From: Fimenecus sp045613065
Lineage (GTDB): Bacteria > Bacillota > Clostridia > Oscillospirales > Acutalibacteraceae
NCBI GenBank assembly: GCA_045613065.1
Contig: JAZLAH010000026.1
Location: forward strand, 1-13,619
DNA length: 13,619 nucleotides
Direction of reading: 5' to 3'
The translations under genes were made by a program, and so were the position numbers. Of the stretch, positions 8,345 through 13,619 are shown piece by piece (the stretch's first letter is position 1; every line of letters begins with the position of its first letter). Under the pieces are notes generated by a model that was not told the origin of the DNA, did not search any database, and saw nothing but the letters and a program-made list of their open reading frames with translations.

Positions 8345-9190
8345 TTATTCACCATCTGCAAAGGGTTGTGGTAAAAACTTATCGTCAGCATAGCAGTATA
8401 TTTCAAGTGTTTCAAGTGAATCAAAAAAGTCTATAACAGAAATATCTGTGTGAGATAAATTAGCAAACTTCTTAAAAAGATTTTCTGATTTATCCATATA
8501 TTCAGCATTTAAAACTGATGTGACAATATCACAAATAACCTGTTCTTTGTTATCTTTATCACAAATCATAAGATAATTTAATGCTTTTTCACCTGAAAGT
8601 TCTTGTTTACCTTTTGAAAGTTCAAGATTAAATTCAGCTGATTTGTAATTAACATTTTCAGTTACATTAACTGTAATTCCATTAAATGATGATAAAAATT
8701 TTCTAAAGTCAGACATTTTAAAGACCGCATATTTATCAACATTTATATTCCATTTTTCTGAAAGAAATTCTGCAACACCGATTTCAGAAAAATCAGTATA
8801 AATTCCGTTTATGCTTTTATATGTTTTACCATATAAATACTGTGCATCTCCATTAACCTGTTTTACTTTAAATGTCTTATTATCAAAATCAACTAAAGTA
8901 CAGAAAACTGATTTAACATTATCATTGCTATCTGTAATAATAAACATTACATTTGAGTTACCTGACAACGATTCAACAGAATAAACAGGTTTAACCTCCT
9001 CGGTTGTTGTTTCTTCAGGTACAGTTGTTGACTCAACAAGATTATTGATATCAAAATCAAGAGAATACATAAACAATACCAATGAACAAACAGATAAAAC
9101 AACTATGAAAACTGCAAAAGCTATTATAAATGGTTTTAATTTATTATTTGTTTTTGCTTCGTTTGGAAAAAGATCCTTATTATAACTCAT
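8345..9190 (-). CDS. Membrane-anchored degenerate LytR-CpsA-Psr (LCP)-like protein
   Basis: This 281-residue protein has a short cytoplasmic start, one membrane segment at about 20-43, a Thr/Glu-rich linker (54-66), and an extracytoplasmic domain from about 70. The segment 150-208 follows the LCP pattern: VDKYAVFKMSDFRKF, then FNGITVNV, then LSKGKQELSGEKALNYL, equivalent to the family's 'G.q.L.G..AL.y.R' block. LCP proteins attach teichoic acids or other glycans to peptidoglycan. The catalytic arginines are not evident: after EKALNYL the sequence is MICDKD instead of an R-x-R, and no RGDT motif is visible. I infer a degenerate, perhaps non-catalytic, relative. It is the first gene of the seven-gene operon and has only a weak ribosome site (GGTG). 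Confidence 0.65.
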   Translation of the reverse strand: MSYNKDLFPNEAKTNNKLKPFIIAFAVFIVVLSVCSLVLFMYSLDFDINNLVESTTVPEETTTEEVKPVYSVESLSGNSNVMFIITDSNDNVKSVFCTLVDFDNKTFKVKQVNGDAQYLYGKTYKSINGIYTDFSEIGVAEFLSEKWNINVDKYAVFKMSDFRKFLSSFNGITVNVTENVNYKSAEFNLELSKGKQELSGEKALNYLMICDKDNKEQVICDIVTSVLNAEYMDKSENLFKKFANLSHTDISVIDFFDSLETLEIYCYADDKFLPQPFADGE

Positions 9191-9220
9191 AATACACCAT
9201 TATTCTTTAATATTTAATAT

Positions 9221-9249
9221 AGTATATCATAAAATAAACATATTAACAA
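9221..9249 (-). promoter_or_regulatory. Predicted extended -10 promoter of the LCP-like/TGase/folate operon
   Basis: On the minus strand, TTGTTA (9249-9244) and TATACT (9226-9221) are separated by 17 bases, and a TGA directly precedes the -10. Transcription would start near 9214, leaving a leader of about 24 bases. That is too short for a tetrahydrofolate riboswitch. No other convincing promoter is needed for the downstream genes because they are so tightly packed. Confidence 0.6.
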
Positions 9250-9264
9250 CAATAAAAATAATAA

Positions 9265-9285
9265 AACCTCACTAACTGTGAGGTT
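9265..9285 (-). terminator. Intrinsic terminator of the sugar transferase gene
   Basis: An eight-base-pair perfect stem (AACCTCAC with GTGAGGTT) encloses a five-base loop. On the minus strand it is followed by the T-rich run TTATTATTTTTATTG. It lies eight bases beyond the sugar transferase stop. It separates that gene from the next operon, whose -35 element begins about 16 bases further on. Confidence 0.8.
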
Positions 9286-9293
9286 CTATCTTA

Positions 9294-10661
9294 TTATTCT
9301 GTAAATTCGTATTTTTTCTCTGTTTTGCTGAAACCTTTTGTACTGTCACCTGCTTTAAATAAAACAGTAACAGTCTGCATAATAAGCTTAAAGTCAAGCC
9401 ATAAGCTATACTTTTCAATATACATAAGGTCAAGAACAAGCTTGTCCTTTGGTGAAGTATTATATTTACCCACAATCTGTGCGTAACCTGTAAGTCCACC
9501 CTTAACCTTTAATCTATATGAAAATTCAGGTAATTCAGCAGTATATTTACTTACATTTTCAATCATTTCAGGTCGAGGACCCACAACGCTCATATCACCT
9601 TTAAGAATATTAAAAAATTGTGGCAACTCATCAATTCTGAACATTCTTAAATACTTACCAATCTTAGTAATGCGTTTATCATTATCTTTTGCAGACTCAT
9701 TTGTACTGTCAACTTCGGTCATTGTTCGGAATTTATAAACATCAAAAAGTTTTCCGCCTTTAGTTGCTCGTTTTTGACGGAATAATATTTTACCACCGTC
9801 TTCAGCTTTAATAAGTGCAGCAGCAACAAGCATAATCGGACCAGTTACAACGATACCTACAAGAGAAATCACGATATCCATTGCTCTTTTCATAAAACGC
9901 TGTTCAATAGTAAGTTCACGGATAACTGCTGAAACCATTGGTTTATCGTCAAGAAGAATTGACCTGGCACCCATAAGCATAATATCTGAAATTTCAAAAC
10001 TGCTGTAGACGTTTTTATTGTTTGCATAACAGTACTCAGTATAAAGAACCTTTTGCTTTGTAGGAATTTCGTAGATAAAAACAGTATCACACTTACTCAT
10101 TATGTCATAAACATTAGGTGAAGTAAAATGCACCATATCAGTTACATTATACTGCTTTTTATACCTTGTAATCTTTGGCATAACAGTATTAAGTGCAGCT
10201 TCTGAATTGGTAATAACACAACACTTTTCAGGCTTATTTATTCCAAAATACACAGCCTGTCCCATATAGGTAAACAAGAATATAAGTCCCAACTGAATAA
10301 GCATTACAAGAATTAACAAATCAGGAGATTCATATACAAAATAAGCGTTATTTTTTTCATTAACATTCATAATACAGAGCTGCAAATGAGTAACAAGGTC
10401 TGTAACAATTGTTGCTAATGAAAGTGAAGTTATAATAGGTTTACTTTTCAATCTACCAATAGCATATCCACCATAAATTGAAACAAGTGAAACCTCAAGC
10501 ACACAGAATGTAACAAAAGTAACACCTGTTGTACGGGACAGATGAAGAAGCCAAGAATATTCCGTACCAAAAATTATAAAGAATGTTCCTGTAAGGAGAA
10601 CATACATAATTGCTTTAATTAAAAATATAATAGTTCTTTGGGCTTTTTGTAATATATTCAT
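9294..10661 (-). CDS. Polyprenyl-phosphate hexose-1-phosphate transferase (Bac_transf family)
   Basis: This is an integral membrane enzyme that would move a sugar-1-phosphate from a nucleotide sugar to undecaprenyl phosphate, starting a surface polysaccharide or glycoprotein repeat unit. I place the start at the ATG at 10661 (455 residues), which has a perfect GGAGG seven bases upstream. The longer frame from 10721 would begin inside the promoter. Four membrane segments lie at about 12-32, 45-66, 78-98 and 113-135. A Rossmann-like region follows at 145-250, then the catalytic part with a membrane helix at 262-285. Signatures are KFRTM (310-314), RIDELPQF (342-349) with D344/E345, GDMSVVGPRPE (355-365) and GLTGYAQ (389-395). 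No other glycan genes are adjacent. The sugar (glucose, galactose or an N-acetylated sugar) cannot be told. Confidence 0.92.
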   Translation of the reverse strand: MNILQKAQRTIIFLIKAIMYVLLTGTFFIIFGTEYSWLLHLSRTTGVTFVTFCVLEVSLVSIYGGYAIGRLKSKPIITSLSLATIVTDLVTHLQLCIMNVNEKNNAYFVYESPDLLILVMLIQLGLIFLFTYMGQAVYFGINKPEKCCVITNSEAALNTVMPKITRYKKQYNVTDMVHFTSPNVYDIMSKCDTVFIYEIPTKQKVLYTEYCYANNKNVYSSFEISDIMLMGARSILLDDKPMVSAVIRELTIEQRFMKRAMDIVISLVGIVVTGPIMLVAAALIKAEDGGKILFRQKRATKGGKLFDVYKFRTMTEVDSTNESAKDNDKRITKIGKYLRMFRIDELPQFFNILKGDMSVVGPRPEMIENVSKYTAELPEFSYRLKVKGGLTGYAQIVGKYNTSPKDKLVLDLMYIEKYSLWLDFKLIMQTVTVLFKAGDSTKGFSKTEKKYEFTE

Positions 10662-10692
10662 AAAACAGCCTCCAAGTTTTATAACTAAACAC

Positions 10693-10721
10693 ATTTTACT
10701 TAATACTTCAAATAAAGTCAA
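10693..10721 (-). promoter_or_regulatory. Predicted promoter of the sugar transferase gene
   Basis: On the minus strand, TTGACT (10721-10716) and TAAAAT (10698-10693) are separated by 17 bases, a near-consensus spacing. Transcription would start near 10686, about 25 bases before the ATG. This also argues that the longer open frame beginning at 10721 is not the true gene start. Confidence 0.6.
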
Positions 10722-10734
10722 TAATTAAAATAAA

Positions 10735-10751
10735 ATGTCACGATGTGTCAT
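10735..10751 (-). terminator. Possible weak terminator after the EamA transporter gene
   Basis: ATGTCAC and GTGTCAT can pair with one T-T mismatch around a three-base loop, just beyond the transporter stop. On the minus strand it is followed by the T-rich TTTTATTTTAATT. The stem is short and imperfect, so some read-through into the sugar transferase gene is likely. Confidence 0.3.
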
Positions 10752-10754
10752 ATG

Positions 10755-11648
10755 TTATTTTTTTAAAACTTTCTTAATTTCTGTTGGATTCAACTGTGAA
10801 AGGACAATGCCTATAAAAATAAGAATACATCCTAAATATCCTCTACCACTCATAATTTCATTAAGAAGAAGAGCTCCACCAATTGCACTGAAAACTGATT
10901 CAGTAGAAAAAACAATTGATGCAAATGTAGGGTCAGAGTCTTTTTGTCCGAGAATCTGACATGTATATGCAACACCAACAGACATCAAGCCTCCGTAAAG
11001 AATTGGAATTCCTGCACTTTTAATTGCTGCAAATTCAATATCTTCAAGGATAAAGGCAAAAATCATACTTAAGATTCCACATACTAAAAACTGAACGAGG
11101 CTGAATTTTAAAGGACTTATATCATTTACATATTTATCAACCACAAGGATATGTCCTGCCCAGAAAAAGGCACCTATAATAAGGACAACATCACCTATAC
11201 CAAAAGAAAATTCATTGCCTGTCATACATAAGAAAAACAGACCAAAAACTGCAAAAACAGCACCAAACAATGTAAATATACTCGTTTTCTTACCCATAAC
11301 GAATCTTATTAATGGTACTAAAACCGTATAAAGACCTGTTAGGAAACCTGCTTTTCCTGCACTTTGAGTAATTTCTACTCCATACTGTTGTAAAGTTGAT
11401 GCTATAAAAAGAACAGTACCAGCAATAATACCTGGAATGAGTATTTTTATAAATTTAGTTTTATCAAGTTTTTCACGTTCAAAAAATAGTATTACAGGTA
11501 TTAACGACAATGTACCTAAAAAGAATCGTACTCCATTAAATGTAAATGCACCTACAAATTCTGCACCTACTCTTTGTGCAACAAAGGCAAATCCCCATAT
11601 TATTGCCGTAAGGAAAAGAAGAATAGTAGATTTGATTTTTGTCTTCAT
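10755..11648 (-). CDS. EamA/DMT-family membrane transporter
   Basis: This is a 297-residue, very hydrophobic protein with about ten predicted membrane helices in two repeated halves (about 5-140 and 148-287), the usual EamA (drug/metabolite transporter) layout. The first half opens with AIIWGFAFVAQRVGAEF, typical of the family's helix 1. In the second half, the stretch from 243 (TFASIVFSTESVFSAIGG) followed by LLNEIMSGRGYLGC matches the conserved helix 8-9 region with its glutamates. Members export or import small metabolites such as amino acids, nucleosides or sugars; the substrate here is unknown. An AGGA site lies upstream. It follows clpX after 51 bases that contain a hairpin, so it may be partly co-transcribed with clpPX. 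Confidence 0.9.
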   Translation of the reverse strand: MKTKIKSTILLFLTAIIWGFAFVAQRVGAEFVGAFTFNGVRFFLGTLSLIPVILFFEREKLDKTKFIKILIPGIIAGTVLFIASTLQQYGVEITQSAGKAGFLTGLYTVLVPLIRFVMGKKTSIFTLFGAVFAVFGLFFLCMTGNEFSFGIGDVVLIIGAFFWAGHILVVDKYVNDISPLKFSLVQFLVCGILSMIFAFILEDIEFAAIKSAGIPILYGGLMSVGVAYTCQILGQKDSDPTFASIVFSTESVFSAIGGALLLNEIMSGRGYLGCILIFIGIVLSQLNPTEIKKVLKK

Positions 11649-11669
11649 ATATGTATCATCCTAAATTTC

Positions 11670-11691
11670 AAGCCACGGTTCTCCGTGGCTT
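11670..11691. repeat. Perfect hairpin between clpX and the transporter gene, without a U-tract
   Basis: A nine-base-pair perfect stem (AAGCCACGG with CCGTGGCTT) encloses a four-base TTCT loop in the short gap between the clpX stop (11700) and the transporter start (11648). Neither strand has a run of Ts straight after the stem: the minus strand continues GAAATTTAGG. It is therefore not a textbook terminator. It could be a partial terminator, a 3'-end stabiliser of the clpPX message, or a dispersed palindromic element. Confidence 0.6.
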
Positions 11692-11699
11692 AAATATTG

Positions 11700-13013
11700 T
11701 TATATCGCTTTTTTTGAGTTCATTTTATTGAACTTTTTTGATGTAAGAACACCTGGTTTTCTTGATTCATCACGGATAATTTCAGGATTACCGTTTCCAT
11801 CAACACACTCTCTTGTAATAATTATTTTTGAGATTGTGTGGTCAGATGGTGTCTCGTACATAATATTCATAAGCGTATTTTCCATTATTCCTCGAAGTCC
11901 ACGAGCACCTGTTTTCTTTTCAAGAGTTTTTTCTGCAATTGCAACAAGTGCATCGCTGGTAAACTCGAGTTCAACATTATCCATATTAAATAATGCCTTA
12001 AACTGCTTCAAAAGTGCATTTTTAGGCTCTGAAAGAATTCTGATTAAATCATCCTTTGAAAGCTGTTTCAACGCAGTTATAACAGGAACACGGCCAACAA
12101 GTTCAGGAATAAGACCAAACTTAACAAGGTCCTGAGCAATAACTTTTGAATACACATCTTCTTCTTGGAACTGTGCTTTATTCTTAATTTCTGCACCGAA
12201 ACCAAGACCAGAATTACCTGCACGCTTTTCAACGATTTTCTCGATTCCGTCAAATGCACCACCGCAGATAAAGAGGATATTCGATGTATCAATCTGAATA
12301 AACTCCTGTTGTGGATGCTTTCTTCCGCCCTGTGGAGGAACATTTGAAATAGTTCCCTCAAGGATTTTAAGAAGTGCCTGCTGAACACCTTCACCACTTA
12401 CATCTCGTGTAATTGATGGATTTTCACTCTTACGGGCAATCTTATCTATTTCATCAACATAAATGATGCCACATTCCGCTTTTTCAATATCAAAGTCTGC
12501 TGCCTGAATAAGCCTTAAAAGAATATTCTCAACATCTTCACCAACATAACCTGCTTCTGTAAGAGTTGTTGCGTCAGCAATAGCAAATGGTACATCAATA
12601 ATCTTTGCAAGAGTCTGTGCAAGTACAGTTTTACCAACACCTGTTGGTCCTAAAAGCACCACATTACTCTTTTGAATCTCAATACCATCATCAGAACCGT
12701 GATAGATTCTTTTGTAATGATTATAAACAGCAACACTCAAAGCTTTTTTAGCCTCTTCCTGACCAACAACATATTCGTCAAGAGCAGCCTTAATTTCCTG
12801 TGGTTTTGGAAGAACTTTTTCTTCAAGTTTGACTTTTTTTCCTGGATTACTGCGACCTCTGTTATCACCATCGTCAATGATACCCATACAAAGTTCAATA
12901 CATTCGTCGCAAATATAAACTCCAGGACCTGCTATCAGTTTGTCAACCTGTTCCTGTGTTTTACCACAAAAGGAACATCTGACGTTTCTTTCTTTATCGT
13001 TTTCTCTTGCCAT
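11700..13013 (-). CDS. clpX: ATP-dependent Clp protease ATPase subunit ClpX
   Basis: This AAA+ unfoldase recognises, unfolds and feeds substrates into ClpP; it acts as a hexamer in the cytoplasm. The 437-residue length is normal. The N-terminal zinc-binding domain has C13-x2-C16 and C35-x2-C38. The AAA+ domain shows Walker A GPTGVGKT (122-129), pore loop GYVG (155-158), Walker B IIYVDEID (183-190), the RKH loop (231-233), the ClpP-docking LGF loop (270-272), the arginine finger in GRVP (R308), and sensor 2 GARGLR (369-374). All key residues are intact. An AGGAG site lies five bases before the ATG. It starts 11 bases after the clpP stop, so the two are co-transcribed. Confidence 0.98.
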   Translation of the reverse strand: MARENDKERNVRCSFCGKTQEQVDKLIAGPGVYICDECIELCMGIIDDGDNRGRSNPGKKVKLEEKVLPKPQEIKAALDEYVVGQEEAKKALSVAVYNHYKRIYHGSDDGIEIQKSNVVLLGPTGVGKTVLAQTLAKIIDVPFAIADATTLTEAGYVGEDVENILLRLIQAADFDIEKAECGIIYVDEIDKIARKSENPSITRDVSGEGVQQALLKILEGTISNVPPQGGRKHPQQEFIQIDTSNILFICGGAFDGIEKIVEKRAGNSGLGFGAEIKNKAQFQEEDVYSKVIAQDLVKFGLIPELVGRVPVITALKQLSKDDLIRILSEPKNALLKQFKALFNMDNVELEFTSDALVAIAEKTLEKKTGARGLRGIMENTLMNIMYETPSDHTISKIIITRECVDGNGNPEIIRDESRKPGVLTSKKFNKMNSKKAI

Positions 13014-13024
13014 AATAACTCCTA

Positions 13025-13606
13025 TTATCTCTTATAGAAAACTTTATCAACAATACCGTAATCCATTGCTTCCTGTGCTGAAAGCCAATTATCACGTTCT
13101 GTATCAAGAGCAATCTGCTCAATTGGTTTACCTGTATTTTCTGCAAGGATTTTATTGAGTTTTTCACGAGTTCTAAGGATATGCTCAGCAGCAATTTTAA
13201 TATCAGTTGCCTGACCCTGAGCACCACCTAAAGGCTGATGTATCATGATTTCACTGTTAGGAAGTGCAAATCTTTTACCCTTTGCACCTGATGAAAGCAA
13301 AAAAGCTCCCATACTTGCAGCCATACCCATACAGATAGTAGAAACATCACACTTGATGTACTGCATAGTATCGTAAATTGCAAGTCCTGCTGAAACTGAA
13401 CCACCTGGGCTGTTAATATAAAGGCTAATATCTTTTTCGCTATCCTGTCCCTCAAGATAAAGTAACTGAGCCACAACCAATGACGCAGTTGCATCGTTTA
13501 CCTCATCTGACAAAACGATAATTCTGTCATTTAAAAGTCTTGAAAAAATATCGTACTGTCTTTCCCCTCTGTTTGTCTGTTCAACAACGTATGGTACAAG
13601 TGCCAT
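13025..13606 (-). CDS. clpP: ATP-dependent Clp protease proteolytic subunit ClpP
   Basis: This serine peptidase forms a double heptameric barrel that degrades proteins delivered by ClpX or ClpC. The 193 residues are complete. The catalytic triad is visible: S98 in GMAASMGAF, H123 in MIHQPLGG and D172 in TERDNWLSA, at the expected spacing. Other signatures are NSPGGSVSAGLAIYD (65-79), the RGERQYDI segment near the N-terminus, and the C-terminal YGIVDKV. The ATG at 13606-13604 is preceded by GGAGG within the last 13 bases of the window. The promoter, and any upstream trigger factor gene, is outside the window. Confidence 0.98.
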   Translation of the reverse strand: MALVPYVVEQTNRGERQYDIFSRLLNDRIIVLSDEVNDATASLVVAQLLYLEGQDSEKDISLYINSPGGSVSAGLAIYDTMQYIKCDVSTICMGMAASMGAFLLSSGAKGKRFALPNSEIMIHQPLGGAQGQATDIKIAAEHILRTREKLNKILAENTGKPIEQIALDTERDNWLSAQEAMDYGIVDKVFYKR

Positions 13607-13619
13607 AATATTACCTCCA

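Noticed and set aside
10662..10721. Longer start of the sugar transferase at 10721
   Set aside because: It begins in the predicted -35 element and lacks a ribosome site, whereas the ATG at 10661 has a perfect GGAGG.
11728..13037. Open frames on the plus strand opposite clpX
   Set aside because: They have no family resemblance or ribosome sites and are explained as antisense shadows of clpX.
1..13619. CRISPR arrays, tRNAs, insertion sequences or prophage remains
   Set aside because: No regularly spaced repeats, cloverleaf-like genes, transposase motifs or integration sites were seen on either strand.

Overview
The window looks like a chromosomal segment of a low-GC, AT-rich Gram-positive bacterium of the class Clostridia. 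A gut Oscillospiraceae/Ruminococcus-like organism is my best guess. The evidence is the AT-rich base composition, strong GGAGG-type ribosome binding sites, TTGnnn-17-TAnnnT promoters, and the style of the ClpX, ClpP, FolE and IlvD proteins. The genus cannot be fixed by reading alone. All genes except one lie on the minus strand. I see no mobile element, CRISPR array, tRNA or rRNA.

Layout from left to right. (1) Bases 1-1300, minus: the N-terminal 433 residues of dihydroxy-acid dehydratase IlvD, cut by the window edge. (2) Bases 1301-1489: a divergent promoter region. (3) Bases 1490-3985, plus: a lone 831-residue protein that looks like a GH38/GH57-type glycoside hydrolase, ending in a strong hairpin that also serves the converging operon. 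(4) Bases 9190 down to 4036, minus: a tightly packed seven-gene operon. Its order is a membrane-anchored degenerate LytR-CpsA-Psr-like protein, a membrane-anchored transglutaminase-like protein, folE, folP, folB, folK and a DEDDh exonuclease with a zinc ribbon. Adjacent genes overlap or are at most 14 bases apart, and one extended -10 promoter is visible upstream. (5) Bases 10661 down to 9294, minus: a polyprenyl-phosphate sugar-1-phosphate transferase with its own promoter and terminator. (6) Bases 11648 down to 10755, minus: an EamA/DMT-family transporter. (7) Bases 13606 down to 11700, minus: clpP followed by clpX.

How the genes work together. FolE makes dihydroneopterin triphosphate from GTP. 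FolB cleaves dihydroneopterin to 6-hydroxymethyl-dihydropterin, FolK pyrophosphorylates it, and FolP joins it to p-aminobenzoate to give dihydropteroate. The four genes therefore cover most of the pterin branch of folate synthesis. The two surface-protein genes at the head of this operon have no obvious link to folate. ClpP and ClpX together form the ATP-dependent ClpXP protease. The sugar transferase would start a surface glycan repeat unit on a lipid carrier.

Most of the window is housekeeping. I found no convincing new multi-gene system. The points most worth a second look are the degenerate LCP-like/transglutaminase pair leading a folate operon, the unassigned GH38/57-like enzyme, the exonuclease-zinc ribbon protein, an unusual Val in the first FolP signature, and a strong U-tract-free hairpin after clpX.
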